NCBI GenBank assembly: GCA_029964075.1
Contig: CM057142.1
Span: forward strand, 3,735,770-3,799,769
Length of the DNA: 64,000 nt
Direction: 5' to 3'
Origin: Patiria pectinifera
Lineage: Eukaryota > Echinodermata > Asteroidea > Valvatida > Asterinidae
Under the pieces are notes generated by a model that did no database searches, was not told the DNA's origin, and saw only the letters and a program-made list of their open reading frames with translations. Shown here one piece after another: positions 48,501-63,500 of the stretch. How positions within the stretch are numbered: the first letter of the stretch is position 1; the number at the start of each line of letters is the position of its first letter. A program made the position numbers and the translations under genes.

Positions 48501-51500
48501 GGACTTCAAATGGACTTCCCTGGGTCAAGAAATCTTCTGCAATGTCCAAAGTGTGCTTGGACCACTTGAGGCTGACAATTAAGCCAGCTTGGAATGCTTC
48601 AATCTCAGATGACCTGTCTTGTTCGATCTTTTTCACCTGCTGCTTGAGGTCTAGCTCTCTTTGCCTGATCTTGGCAACCTCCTCCTCTGCCTTCCTGGAA
48701 ATCTTGTTGGTGGCATTTGCCACCATGGCTGCCAGCCGCTTGCGGGCATGATCGGTTGAAATCTTGGCAGCTTCAAACTCATCCTTGTGATCTTTTGCCT
48801 GGGTCAGGTGCTCTCCGAGGTCTTGTTGGCAGGTCACCATGGCAGCATGAGCATCAACGAGCTCATGGTCGGGTGCCCTGTGGTCCCCAGCAGCACAGGC
48901 ACTGCAGACCAGCTTCTGGCACGTGATGCAGAAGTCACAGATATCTTGGTTGGGGTGCTTCTCACACTTTGGTATAGTGTCCCTGACCTTGCTCCTGAAG
49001 GAGACACCCCCTGTGCGGAGGTCAGCCAGCGTGGCAATCTTGTGATTCTTCATCTTGGACAGCCGCTTGTGGGCCCACTGACAGTCCTTGCAGAGGTAGT
49101 CGTCACAGTCCATGCATCGAGATATGGCCTCCTGCTCCTCCTCACAGGCCTCACACTTGATCTTGGACAGCTGAGTGGCCACGAGCTGCTCCTGAAGACC
49201 AGCCTCCTCTACCAGCGAGGTCAGGGTCAGGTTATCCCGGAGGCCCTCGATCCCCGTCTCCGTCAGAGATGTCTCCCGCTTGCACAGCGAGCAGATGATT
49301 CTCAGGCCGTTGACCTGCTGGACCTGCCTCTGCTCCTCCAGGCATTTGCGGCAGAAGCTGTGCAAGCAGTCCAGGAGTTTGGGTTCGGTGAAGCGCTTGC
49401 AGCAGATGGTACACTTGAGATGACCCAAACTGATCCTCTCAAGGGTCGTCTTTCCTGAGATTCCAGCCATTTCAACAAAATCTGTCTCCCTAAGAGAGAA
49501 GAGAGAGAGAGAAAAGAGAGAGAGAGAAAAAAAATTGAGAACAAAATTAACATTTTTCAAGCATTGCAATTTTTTAGATTTTAGGAAGAATTTGAAAGTG
49601 AAATAACAGTGCACATGAGTAAAGGTTATTGGTCTGGCCAGTGCAGTAATGCTGGCAAGATTATATGAGAGTGAAATCATGGGTGGACTGGAGACCATGT
49701 CTTGGAGACAATGCCTCAGCCCGTGTATGAAATTTCCTATCAGAGTGAAATGGGAGGAATGTTATCGCAAGGTAAAATCTGGACTTTTCGCCGAGTGAAT
49801 CGGAAAAATTCAGATTTTACCACCCCTTCGCGAAAATGTTTGAACCCAACTCTGTAGCGTTGGCTCTTTGGAACAATACGCCCTACGTGCAACGCTGAAC
49901 GCGCACACCAGCATGCATTTGCACACAAATACCGCGTCATGGAACAAGCATCGATCCTAACTGTTCAATAGTATTTCCCATTCCCCATGGGCGAATGGGA
50001 CTTTTTGAGCCCCGGCGTGAATGGGAGTAATAACGAATGTCACGTGATGTGAGTTCCACCAATCAAATGACAAGGATCTGTATGTCGTTTATATAATGCT
50101 AGATATTACTTATTGCACTTGCACTCAGCTTGCACAGATTTATTGAAATTTCTACTGTCTTTAACTTCCTTAATCTGCTGTTGAGTGTGACTTGCGTGTA
50201 TGGAATTTGAATGAAGAAGTTGAAAAACTTGTATTAAACATGCACTATCCATGCTCTTAAACCTTAACGATTTTCCTCAACTTGTATGTTTTATTTCAAT
50301 AAATAAAAAACCTACTGTTTTTTTCTATTTCGAGAGACCACAATCACGATCACCTAAAATTTTTTTTTAATTTTAGGTCGCTTTTGCGCACAAATCTAGA
50401 CTGGTTCCGAGTCCCTACATTATCAATGCTGATACATGTAGGGGGCCAGAACCAGTTTACCTAGAACCATTTTTGCCCGATGTTCATTCAAAAGTGAATA
50501 ACTTTCATATTGTTATTTCTATGGATGAAACTTAAAAATAGCAATAGGATTTGTTTGAATGAAGTACAATGAATATTCATAGCTGTTGACAACTGTACAA
50601 TGCTAGTGTCAGATACAGTTGCTGCTAATTATTGAAATAAATTATAATAATGAATTAATAATAATTACAGGTATGTTATCGAAATTCATACAAGTTACTA
50701 AAAAATAGCCAAAAATACAGGTTTATGTGTGAAATTGATAGCTATGCAATCATTTTCACAACTTCAGAAACAAACTGCCATCTAGCCGAAACCTATGACA
50801 AATTTAGACCTTTTGGCTATAGCAACCAAAATCTTCATAAAAAAATTTGAACACAAAAATCATGAGTTGTTTCTATGATGAATGAGTGTGATTGGCAATG
50901 CAGAAATATTAGTTTAGTAGTACATCCTTTACAGGTACAGAAGATCATTTGCATTTATCCCAAAAGTAACCTATCAAATTATTATGAAAACGCTTACTTG
51001 GATTAAAGTAATCTCTGTCACTTCTGTTTTAGCCTCTGAAGAAGAACTTGCTAAGTTCGCAACGTCAGGCCACATTAATTTTTAGATTTACTTGGATTAA
51101 AGATCATACTGGTACTAAACACCCCCCTGAAACGTTTCTATCTGTTTTGCTGTCTTTTAGAAGAAATCAAGAAATGTAGGTGATTTTCAATTCCAACGTA
51201 CCATCAATTGACTGATTTTTTAAATACAGAGTACTATTGACACAATCATGTTTCGTGACCAAAGGTTGTGCATGGTTTTTAACTGTTTTCTCGAAAAGTG
51301 TAATATCAATTGAGCTGAAACTTCAACAGGTTACCGTAGGTTTTGAACATTCTTTGGTCTTTTGATTTTGAGTGGTATTGGAAACGAACAAAATGCATGA
51401 GAAGCAAACGATCTTATATGCCTTTAAAGTAAAACAATATAATTGTGAAATACATGTATTTGTATTTCCTCCTGTGTGCCACATGTCATACTATAGTGTT

Positions 51501-54500
51501 TTGCTTGGAAGTTTGAAAGTTGAAAAATGAAGCTGAAAAACTGTGAATGTATACATGTGATGCAATCAAGCCAAATGAGTCGTTTGTCGACCCTGGTCAA
51601 TTTTTTTTTTTACAGATTTGAAAATAGCACAATCTCTGCATTACTGATGTGAAAACCGCATGCTGGTACCATCTTTAATTGAAAAATAATGGATGTCGGA
51701 ACACCAAGAGATGTGATGAAGTGATGTGATGAAGTGGCCCTATTTTGGCCTGTATCTCCAAATGAAAATTCCCGACAAACGACTCATGTATAGCTTTATC
51801 GCATCACATATGTCCCTCCGTGGTAAAACAGTATACCGAACTGTTAACCGGATGCCAATTTCATAGAGCTGCTTAAGCACACAATTTGCTTAAGCACTAA
51901 AAAACTTGCTTAGTAAAATCAGGATACCGGCCAAAACTCCATGCCAAACACCAATCACAAGCAATGTACATGTACATCGCATGGAGTTTTCGCCGGTAAC
52001 CTGATTAAATTGAGCAAGGTTTTTTGTGCTTAAGCAAATTTTGTGCTTAAGCAGCTCTATGAAATTGGCCCTGTACCTTTGTGTAAAAAAAAGAACATAA
52101 AACTTAAACCTTTGCAAGTACCGCAATGGTGAAAGAGAAATTACAGTATGTACCCTGTGCCAAAGCTTCGGTCACAGAGCCTTTACTTGACTACCTCGTG
52201 GTAAGGTAAAAGTAAAAACAACCTTACCTGGTGTGACAAGATCTCCTGATTGGCAAAAGCTGCAGATTTTTATTTAAACCAGCCGGTTAAAAGGAGCTTT
52301 CTTGCGTTTGAATAGCTCCACAAATTTCTTTTACAAGCAGAACTCACTACAAGAGAGTATTGAATCAAATACATGTGTAGTGTAGTCAAATAGCGCCACG
52401 TAACCACGCGTGTCAGTTCACGCCCAGAATTTCAAGCCCACTGTTCACCGGTGGTCGATGTAAAAGTGGCCCAGGCATAAAAGTGCATGCCACAAAGTCC
52501 GGTCATAGGGCCTTGTGAGGTGACAATCAAAAATATGCCATAATACCCGTGCTCACATTGTGATCAGCCCACCCGGTACCCACTCACTCAGCCAGTGATT
52601 ATACCTGACCTGCATTCCACATCCACCACAAACTGAACTTTTATTATCCAGTGAATAAAAAAAAAAAAAAATAAAGTGGGGAAACGAAATGATTGATGTC
52701 TGGAATTTGTATAATAATACCTCCCTAGATGGTTTATTACTCCCTGTAATGTCCCCATGACAATGCTGGCTGGAGGCTTAGCAGTCTGGCAAACAGAACA
52801 TTTCAATGCGGGTTTCTGCTTTGGAAAGTTTAGGTGGTAAATTTGTATAAAAGATGAAAAGTTCAGCAGTGCGTGCACCAGGGCTGTGTATGCCTAGTAC
52901 ATGTACTTAGCAGACTGGGTTGTTATACCTGTGTGACCCCTGAGTGACTTGACTTTATCATGCTGTGCATATGGCATTGTGTCTTTTGCCTACCAGCATT
53001 TTTCAAGCCGCCACTAAATTGAATATGTTTTTGTTACGCTCATTTTAATGCAATATCAATTTGCATGTTTCTTACTAGTTGGTATTGGCATTTGATCGCT
53101 TTTAGTATTATAAGTGAACTGTAGGGCTGGGAATAGTGGTGATTGGCAATGATAAACTTACATTTTTGCACTAGCAGTATTCATCTGTATGCCCACATGT
53201 AGTACGGCAGATAGGTTTATGGATTGTGCCTTTGATGGTACATTTGGCACACAGTCGGAGTATGTCATGAGAAAGATATTTAGCTATAGGGCCATCGCAG
53301 ATTTGTCCTTGATAAAAATAAAGGTAGAATAACAAGCAATTCGCTCTTTTCACACTTCCGCCATGGGCATGCAGAGCCTCGATCTGGCAACTTTACACAA
53401 TGAGAATAGCCGGTTCAGTGATTCCCGTGTCGGGGTTCAGATCACTGTACCGGCTATATTTATTGTGTAAAGTTGCCAGATCGAGGCTCTGCATGCCCAA
53501 TGGCAGAGCGCGAATGGCAGCCATTTTAAAAAGTTTGAAACTTGCTTGTTAATGTTATTCTACATGTATTTTTTTCAAAGGACAAATCTGTGATGGTCCT
53601 ACAGCCAGATATCTTTCTAATGAAATACTCTGACTGTGTGCCAAATGCCATGCTTGTGATCATCAAAGGTACAATTCCCCGGCCCAAATATTTCCCCTAT
53701 CTGCCCAAAGTAATGAAATATCAAACAATATTGAAAAAGTCAACTATTATATTAAAAGAAAAACAACAAAACGAAATTTAGGCACATAAACTCAGTAGAA
53801 TACAATTGCGAACAAATCCTTACAGCAAATATAATAACACTTGTCTAGCTCCGAAGTAAACAGTAGTACATTTCATATACAGAGTATCATGAAGACTGCA
53901 TGGAAATTGTAAAATGAAAACAAAAAAAGACATGTGTACCGAAGTGTTTCATACACATCCGTTTTGTTGTACTTTTTTTATTATAATTTATCACTTTATT
54001 TTGTTAAAGTTAAAAAATAACGAACTTGTACAATCCATTTGAAATTGTAGTAAGCGACTGGCAGGTGGGTTTAATTTTTTGTTTGGGGGGTTGGGGAGGG
54101 GAAGGGGGCACACAGAATATACTCATCTGTATCCAATTGTTAAGCTAGAGATGCTTATTCAGTGCCGAAACTGTTTTTGCAGTAAGAAAAAGGATTTTCT
54201 GTAACCATCAAAAACTTGTAGGGTCAAGGTTGGAAAAATAAGGCATTCAATGTAATAAAAATTGCTTTCTTTCTGTGCAGTGGAGTTTAACAACATTTAT
54301 TTACCTCTTAGCCTTAAAAAAATAAGAACAATATTGTACCCTCTGTCTTCAGCTGGTTTTCACAACTACAGTCACATTTTCACTTTACTTGCAAACATGT
54401 ATGCATATACCGGTAAGTAGTCAATATTGCATGCCTTTCAAAGTGAACCATAAACTTCCCCGAACTTATCAAAATCCATCTCACCTAGGACTTTCTATTA

Positions 54501-57500
54501 CCAACTTTTGTTACAGTAGATTGTTAGGTTTGCTGTAGCACCATGTACCGGTACTCAAATCTTTTGTGACTTTATGTGGTTCTGAAAAGGAGAATGGACT
54601 GCGTGTACATGGTGCAAATCTAACATCTTTGACTTTCCGCCATGCAAACATTCGAGTTCTACCTCATGTTCAAAATAGGCTCATTTAAAAAAATAAAGCA
54701 CTTGTTTGAACCGTGAGTGGGATTCTCATTGTCACAGTACAATGCAACGACGTCATGTGCAATATCATTAGGAAGATCCTGTTTATCAAAGCAAATTAGT
54801 AGTTGTACTCAAATCTAAAAATTAAATGTTGTTTAAATGTAACTTTTGAGCTGTGGCAATGTGTAAACTGACATCAAAAACCACAGATTCCTGTCTGATT
54901 TAAAGTCCCCAAAGTGAGGGCACTTTATAATCTAAAATAATGGCCTATTATTTTCGACCACATGTGACCTCTTTGGACCTCGTTTTTTTCCCCCGCTTCG
55001 TAGGTTTGGTTTGCCTGATCTGAGACGTAGCGGAGATTCCTTACTTCTCTCTCCCGGCACACACCTTGCTGTCAGCACTGACAGCTTTGGTCGGGTTGTT
55101 CTGATCGACCTGGCAAGAGGCATTGCTGTTAGAATGTGGAAAGGTATGTACGGTAGTCTGTGTCCTTAGGCAACAGAGCTGTTGCAGTTCCTAATATGTG
55201 GAGTTGCTCAGAATTAAGTACAGAATTACTTACTCCAAAAAAGTGTGACGTCACCTCCTCCCCACATCAGGCTCACTTCCTAGACAACAGTTGAGGTGCA
55301 TTCCATAACGACAAATTGCGTTTAACTCACATAATCACTGACAGCAATGTTACATTCTACTTTTATCGAACATTTTCACAAATGAGTACCTGGAAATAGT
55401 TCACTGCCTTTCAGCAGATTGTCACCACACCTGTTACAAGCACAGTTGTGCTTATTTTCGCTTCAAAGAGGAGAATCAAGCCAATTATGAAATGGATTTA
55501 TGACAGCCATAGCGAAACCACGGTGTTCACTGGGCCGCAGTGGGCATGAACCATTTAATCATGGTTACACTGAGTTGACCTCTGAGTGACGTCACAACTA
55601 TTGCAGCGAATAGCAGAAAGATATTTCATGCAGTGTACATGTGCTTGTAACGAGCTCGGCTGATTTAGGCTATTATTATACCTCATACATATTCATAAGC
55701 AGGAGCTGAATTCTTACTGGCCCGTTCACCATCATGTGTCAGACACTAGTTTTGCTATTTACCAAGCATGCACGCAAGGATTCACGCACAGGGCATACAC
55801 AGTCGATAAGTCTACTAAATATGAACTTTTCTAAGCAATAGGTCTCTCTCAAAGACGGCCATCTCTGTAGGAGAACTGCAACTGCGTATTTTGCGCAATC
55901 AGGCGCATTGTGCAGTGTTGAAAATGTTCCAATAACGCACGCTTGTTGCTCGAAATGTGTTAGAAATACGACGCAGCCGATGCGCGTTATGCAAGTTTAC
56001 GCTAAAAATGCTGATGCACGTGGCTGGTCTGTAGGAAATGACGTCATTTGAGAGAGACCTATCGTGGAACTATCACAAGGAGGTAGTGCGCTTTGCCTCG
56101 GGAACTAGTTTGTCAAATTCCTAAACCTCGGGGAGCTAATATCGATTATAACACCTCACCCACAGATTCTGTGTTTTGATTGGCCGAGAGCGAGTCACAT
56201 GTTACTTTCTAATTTTGCTATCTTTCTGTGCACGGCCAAAAGTACTATGCGCATAGCAACCAAAGTACTATGCGCATAGCAACCAAAGTACTATTTCCAC
56301 GGCGCGGTATTTGTGTGCAAATGCATGCTGGTGTGCGCGTTGCGCGTTGTGCGTAGCGCGTATTATTCCAAAGAGAGCGCGCCGCAGACTTGGGTTCAAA
56401 CATTTTGTAAAGGGGTAGTTTTTAAGAGAGAAATACATTTTCCACCAATTTTGTATTGAAATTGAAGTTTATTTCAGCTGTGTTCAGATTTAAATAATTT
56501 ATAATATTAAAATCAAGCAGAATCTGTGGGTGAAGTGTTATAAAACAAATATTGAATGCTTTATCTCGTGGTGAAGTAAAACTAGCCTCCCTCGGTGATC
56601 CATGGATCATTCTATTTTCCCTCGGCTTCGCCTCGGGAAAATAGAATGTCCATGGATCACCTCGAGAGGCTAGTTTTACTACACCACTCGAAGCATTCAA
56701 TATTTGTATACTATCCTCCTTCAAACCATGTTATATTTTTATATACCCTGCTTTAGCATCTCAGTGAATTGATGTCATTTTTACCTGTTGAACCAATTGT
56801 TTCAGTCGAACATGTTAATTTTGTAGGTTACCGTGATGCCCAGTGCGGATGGGTATCGGTCACTGAGGATATCCTACGCGACAAATCAGACCCAGCGGCG
56901 TCCAAAGCCCAACGGCAGCGGACGCGGCAGTTTGGTGCCAGGGTGGCGCTATTTCTGGTGATATACGCTCCGCGACGGGGCATCTTGGAGATATGGAACA
57001 CGCAGCAAGGGCCAAGGGTAGCGGCATTCAATGTCCCTAAATCATGCCAGTAAGTATTTACTTTGTATATTTCCTGTGAAATTGAAAAATAATACTTTTA
57101 CAGATAACGGCAAGGTTCCTTTGCAGTACTTCGTACTGTCAATGTTTGTCTTGCATTTGTATGTTCATATTTAAAGTTTTGTTAAGAGATTTTGCATTTA
57201 TAAATAAGGCACTTGGCTTATTTTCGTGTTCATTCTTATCTTATTTACTGTAATCACGTAATTTGTGCTGGTTTAAATTATTTCAGGTATAATATGAATG
57301 ATTGTAAATGTTTTGAAGTATTTTAAAATACTTAGTTTTAAAATTTGTAAACCGCAACTTGATTGATTGATTGATTGATTTTAGTTATTGTCACATATAT
57401 AAAAACACAGTTAAATGCTCCGTGATTTTGCGGGCCTAAAAACAACTTATTTATCCTTGTGATACCGGTAGTAAACAAACCAAAAACCAATATTGCAATT

Positions 57501-60500
57501 CATATGCAATGCAGTGTATATGAAGTCAGTTATATGCAACACAGTGTATATGAGGTGAACGGTTAAGTTCTGGACACGTGGCTGTTGAAGACAAATGAAA
57601 TTACCATATTAATAACTCTCCTGTGTTTGACCATTCAAAACACCTCAAAATCTTGGTTCTGGCAAATTGGAGGACAAAAAATGCAGGACCTTTTAAAATC
57701 CTCCAGAATTTATTGCTACTGCACTACCACACCTTTCAATTCCTTTCGAAAGGTACTGAAAGGCTGCTTACTGAATTTGCCCACAGAGTTGCTTCACCTT
57801 CCGTGACCTTTCGAAAAGTTTCAAAGTTCCAGCACTATTTCACCTTTCAAAACCCTTTTAGTCAGGCAAATTTAAAATGTTTTGAAAGGTCTGATAATTC
57901 TCTGCCAACTGCACTGGGCATAGCAGGGTTAAAGACATGATATAACAATTTACGATATATCCCACAAGGAAAGGTTGATGATGTGGATCTAAAAACAAAA
58001 TGTAACCATGATTGTGGTCGTTATCTTTTCAGAGTTGTCTTAACATCTCAAATTTCAATTTCAATTACCTAGGCTTCTGTGTCCAGGCTACAGCACCATG
58101 GGTCTCAACAGCCTCTCCCTCCAGGACTCCCGGGCCCGGCCCCACACCCTCCAATGTTGCCTGGTCCAATCAGATGGCTTGGTGAGGACCATCAGTGTAC
58201 CCTTCCACCTGGCGCTGAGCGACAGGAACAGCAAGAGGGCGCACGACCTTCACCTGGTCAAGAAACTGTCTGGTTTGCTGCATCACAGGGCTACGCTAAA
58301 AGGTACGCTTGGAGTCTTCAGCTTTTGTGGTTATGGATGCGTCAATGAACTTAAAGGCCTATTAGTGAGACCATCACAGCTCTTTCAAACTGGTGTTCCG
58401 GAGTCACGTCAAGCCAAATAGTATGAGAAATGACTCTGGGATAATATTTTGGATTCAGTCATGCAAATTTGTCTTTATTTCTCATTTACTAGACTGTTGA
58501 GTCATTCTAAATGACTGCAACACAAAGATGTTCTGAACTGTTTTAAACAACAAACTTTTTCCATACTTAACAGGCATGCAACTTTTCCTCGGATCAGCTG
58601 ATTTCCATGTTTTTCACTTGGAAAACACTGTATTACATCTTGTATAGCTTGAAGGTTTCCTATTCATTTTGTTTGGTTACTTTCCAGTTGCATGCCTGAC
58701 TTAATTCAAATCTTCAGAATAATTTGGAATGCCACCCTGAAATGAGTGCTAGTCTGAAAAACATGTTGAATGCTGTCAATCTGTAGCTTTATTGATGGGC
58801 TGTAGTTGTCTATAATTTCAGTTATTGATTGAAACGGAGGTCCTTTAAGGTCTTGAATATGTAGGTATTGACTCAAACAGTGCAAATGTATTCATCTTCA
58901 GTTGCTTTTATTTGTGGACAGTACAGGTTTTTTTTATCCTCATTTATATTTTTTTTCGAAATCTAAGCAATTCATTTCGCCCTGTTTTTTTCCAACGGTT
59001 TTTAATCAACAGTTTTTAGTGAATTTTGTTTTAAATTCTTTCATTGTGTACCTCCATTCTTGTTGTTACATGCATTATTTTTTAACTCTCAATTTTTTAC
59101 CGGTCTTGTTATTATTTTTATTGTAATGCATACAGTTTTTACCTCTGTCTATTTTTTTAATGTTTTTATTGCAACCTGCCCACAATTCAGCTTTCGGGCT
59201 GTGACGGGAGAGTAAATAAACTATTTAATAATAATAATAATAATAAATCCAGATTGTGAACCTGTTTTATATACGTGGCCCAGGCATTTTGTTTACTCTG
59301 AAGGCATTTAAAAAGAGTGCCACAAACATTTTGCTGGGAAGCTGGAGTTTTCAGTAAGGAGTGCATGGCTGGCACATGTACATGTAGCTTGACTTTGAAG
59401 AGGTACACGTTGTTGTTGCACATGTACATAGTGGGAGGGACTATATGCATTGGTAGGTGTCTATTTTACTAAGGGCTTTAATCTCAACTTATAGAACGTT
59501 TTCCTCCTTGCCTCTTAGAGCCCCTTGATGAGGCAATCACAGCCGTTCTAGTGGACATCAAGATATCATCCTACAAGCAACAGGTTGGTTATATTCTACC
59601 CACATAAATACCACGTCTGGTAATAAAAACTTGGCACAGTTGATGAAAGCTGAAAATTCACTTTTACTGGAGAAAGTTTTGCAGTTAAACTGCCCTGCAG
59701 TTAAAACAATACAGCAAAAATGCAAGACAGAAGTGAAGTATGATTTAGCCTCTGAATACCTCAGTGTGCCTACAAAAAATAGAACTGTCAAAGAGTTGTA
59801 ACTGAGTCTAGTACCGGTCACCTATAAGTCAATCAAAGTTGATTGGCGAAATGGTCACAAGTAAAAGGGCATGAGCGATAACAATACCTTCATCTCATTT
59901 GAAAAGCTTGTCACATGACTTGAAAGTGGATGACTTGCGACAGACTTGCAACTGACCTGAGGACTCGTGATGAACTCTGCCATTGTCCAACTTGGATTTT
60001 GAAAATTCAATTTTGCGTTGTTTTCCGTCCGTGAACAGGCCCTCGAGAAAGTCCTCCTTGCGCGAGGCATGAGCCCCCTGGTTCTCCTTCGCATCGTCCG
60101 ATCCCTCTCCACCCATCTCAGGGCTCACGGAGCAGACTGCTTGGACTATGAGGGCCAGTGCCTCCTGCGCTACTGCAGCCTACAGGAGGAACTGTTGCAG
60201 GTCTACACCAAGCTGCAAGGCATGCACAGCATACAGGAGAAATCTGGCCCGAGCGACGAAACATCTACCAAAGTAAGAGGGGAAGATGTGATGGGGGTTT
60301 ACAAAAAAAACCTTGGCTTTGTCATCAATTTAGGCCCCTGTTAATGGATGAATCCGTGCCATGACCTCTGTACATGCACAAGGCCCCCTTCAATGGAGCA
60401 ACCATTGTGTATGGTATTGTACAAAGCAACTGCCCCCTGTCGGATTATCTGAACAATAGCTAGCACAATGCTTTCGCCATTGAAGGGGGCCTCCGTGGTA

Positions 60501-63500
60501 GAATTGATAGCGTGCCCGGATTGTTCTATAGGTCCATGTTATTCTTCTGGGCATCCAATCCCATATTATGAGGACAAATTCCAGACTTAAATTATATTAT
60601 ACTGAAGTCAGAGACGAATTCAAAGACAAAGCCACAATTTCAAAAATGCTCATCATGTCCTGTCACTGCATCCTGTATGCAGTTTGTGCTTTCTTCAGAA
60701 AACCTTGCCCCAAATAAGATTTATGAAGAGAATAAATGTGTGCTTGGCCGGTTTTAAACACTCTGTAGTCTCCATGCTGATAATTACCCGAGCTGAAGGC
60801 GAGGGTACTTATCAGCATCCAGACTCCAAACAGTCTTAAACAGAGTGTTTAATACTGGCCAAGCACATATTTATTCTCATTGATCAATTCCTTATTGGTC
60901 AAAAGAATTAAAACAAGTCAAAACAAGTCAAAAAATATAAATTTCCAATGATTTTTTTCAACAAGTTTACTTCATGTTTTCGAAACACCCCTGTAGCTAT
61001 GATATGGTAGTATGTCGTAAACAACTCCTTATATTGACATTGGCGCCCGCGTCGCGTTGTAATGCGCGATGTCGCGCAGAATGCAGCTGTGCTGGTGTAG
61101 TGTGAAGTTAGCACTCTGGAAAAGCGTTTAAAACCGGTCACGTTACGGGCTCTCGACCAATGGGAATGAGTAAACTGTCTCAGGTATAAATGAATTCATA
61201 TTAAAATATGAAAAAGCACAAGGGATGTATAACCATTAAGATTGAACTAGTAATTAACAAAGATCTTGGTTTCACTGTAACCAAACAAAACTGTTGTCTC
61301 TTTTAGGAGTTGGCGACAGCATTAGACATCCCATCCGAAGACATCAGCACATGGCATCGTCAGATCCTAACATACCTGGACGTGGCCCACCACACCAAGG
61401 TCCACTTTGCCTCAGACTACCAGATGGAAGCCTCAGCATTCGTGGGCTGCTTCCAGTCCTTCGTGGAGCACCAAGGGAGCAAGAGGGCGGGGCAAGATGG
61501 AGGAGGAGGCGGGGAAATTGAGGAAGGAGAGGAGGAGGACGGGGCATCGCGGGGAGATGAGCTCAGGATGAGGCTGAAGCTCAAGGCAAGCCTGACAGAG
61601 GAATACTCTGTCAAACTAGGTCTGTACTCCTTTCAGTTTCATCTTTGAAGGTTTACAACAAATTTAGGAACAATGATGAAACAATGATGAATACCTGAGA
61701 AAAATGATTGGGAATTATGTGTTTTTTTTGCTTAGTTATGGAGGCCAGGGATAGAACATTATTCTTCTTGCCCTCCCCCACCCCTTTCTGGGTATGACTT
61801 TTTAGACAGAATTCAAGATGTTATTTTCCAGTTTCAACCCGAAAAATAGATTCCTTTTCTATAAAATTGTTATTTTTTTAGCAACACAAAAGTTATTTAC
61901 TTTTGAATGAGACATGACCACAGAAATGAACCAATGTTTAGTTATTGAATAATTACTTTACAACTTTGAATTTTTGGCTGCCAGACAGCAATTCCGTTCA
62001 CGTGGGTTAGGCTGGTTACCGCCCAACAATCAGGTTTTTTTGGTTGGAATAAAACATTTAAGTTGAAAATTCATTAATATAAAAAAGGGGCATGCAACTT
62101 TTAACATTGCCTGCAACACCTGTAATGTCTGTGGCAATATGAAAAGCTCATCAATACATCTGCTTGAGACTTTCTTGCCATAAATCTTAAAAGAATCTCT
62201 CGTGAATTCTTGGGTTTTTTGGGGTTGTTCTTGTTGCTATTCACTAGAACATGACAACTTTTCAATAGGTATTGATGGCATTATTGGCACAGATGTGTAC
62301 AGACAGGAAAAAGTCCAGTTGTTGTCATGGAGGACATTTCATTGGTTGTCATTCAAATTACTCGTGCATGCATGTACAAACCTGTGCCCGCACGCAGTGT
62401 GTCCCTCCCACCGGGGCTCTCAAAACTGGTCACAAAGCGTCATTTACTGTTCTTGCACGGAGTCTAGTCACCAATGCAAACTTCCAGGATCATTGCTGTG
62501 TTGCCGTGTTCATCTCTGCAGGTTTGTTTCTGTATGGCGCTTGCCTCAGAGGGGACTGCCCTGCCAATGACTTATGTGCAATCATCAAGAAGATGGACAT
62601 TCCGTCGGAAGAACTCACAGTGAGTACAATCAGATGTGGACTAGTGAGGGTTTGCTGTAACATCATGTGGAAGAATCTCTTTTGAGAAGATGTGTGGTTC
62701 TGAAAAGAACCAGTTGCTTGTGAAACTTGACGTTCCGAGTGTCCCCCAAAAAGTTGTGCAAGCAGATATCCATTTCTCAAAACTACTTAACACGAGTATG
62801 TCATCTTGATGCCGTTCATGCAAACTAGAGATCTAACAGAGTGTAAAAGGCTATGGGTTTTTCATCCATTCCCAATGGGATTAATACTTTAAGGGCCTCC
62901 TCTTTCATTGAAGAGTGCTTCTTACTTGGAGCATTTCCTTAACGAGGCAAAGTCTGTGACTTATTTAAAGAAGAAATGTTAGACAAAATTGTTTGCATGA
63001 AGTGATGTCTTTTTTATAAACCTCTGTACCTGGATTGTGTGGACACATTTATCAAAGTTTCATTTTTTTTCATGTAGTTCACTATTTCTTAAAGGGAATA
63101 TACAACAAATATAAAAAAAACAAAATTACCAAATTATTATGAATACCTTACTGGACTGTTAGTGAATGACAGTCTCAAGCATCCTATAAAATTGTGGCAC
63201 CTGGTGTGCTGTCATTTTCAAGAAAAGTGGTATTTTTGTATCAATTTCCAATGCTGGTCGGCTGACCAGCTTTGGAAAAACTGGCCAAATACTGCCCTCA
63301 ATTTACCATATTTAGTGAGTCTGCATTTAGTTTGCAATCGATTGCACACCTATGAATGGGTACAAGCCAGCTAGACTGGTTCCCTGACCTTACAATTCCC
63401 CAAAGTCCGTAAATTGCTCTGTTTCATCTTAAGTGGGGTCAGGGAACCAGACGATATGAATATGATTGCTTTTCTTTGTTTTTCCAGCATCTACAGACAC

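Larger units (their letters stand above)
49946..55003. other. RAB3GAP2 intron 10, part beyond the TRIM gene
   Basis: No exon recognised between the TRIM gene and exon 11. It holds the MITEs and inverted repeats listed here. CACTTTTGCGCACAAATCTA to CAGAACCAGTTTACC (50370-50470) contains an inverted pair CTGGTTC / GAACCAG. Confidence 0.5.
55144..56826. other. RAB3GAP2 intron 11
   Basis: Holds the inverted-repeat element at 56150-56545 and the palindrome at 56565-56715. Nothing else was seen. Confidence 0.5.

Noticed and set aside
47975-48751. 258-aa plus-strand frame
   Set aside because: Shadow of the TRIM coding exon on the other strand; it has no domain and the TRIM frame carries clear zinc-binding motifs.
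48787-49458. 223-aa plus-strand frame
   Set aside because: Antisense shadow of the TRIM RING/B-box region.
53542-53781. 79-aa frame with possible protein identity
   Set aside because: Arm of an inverted duplication; no family recognised, so it is reported only as a repeat.
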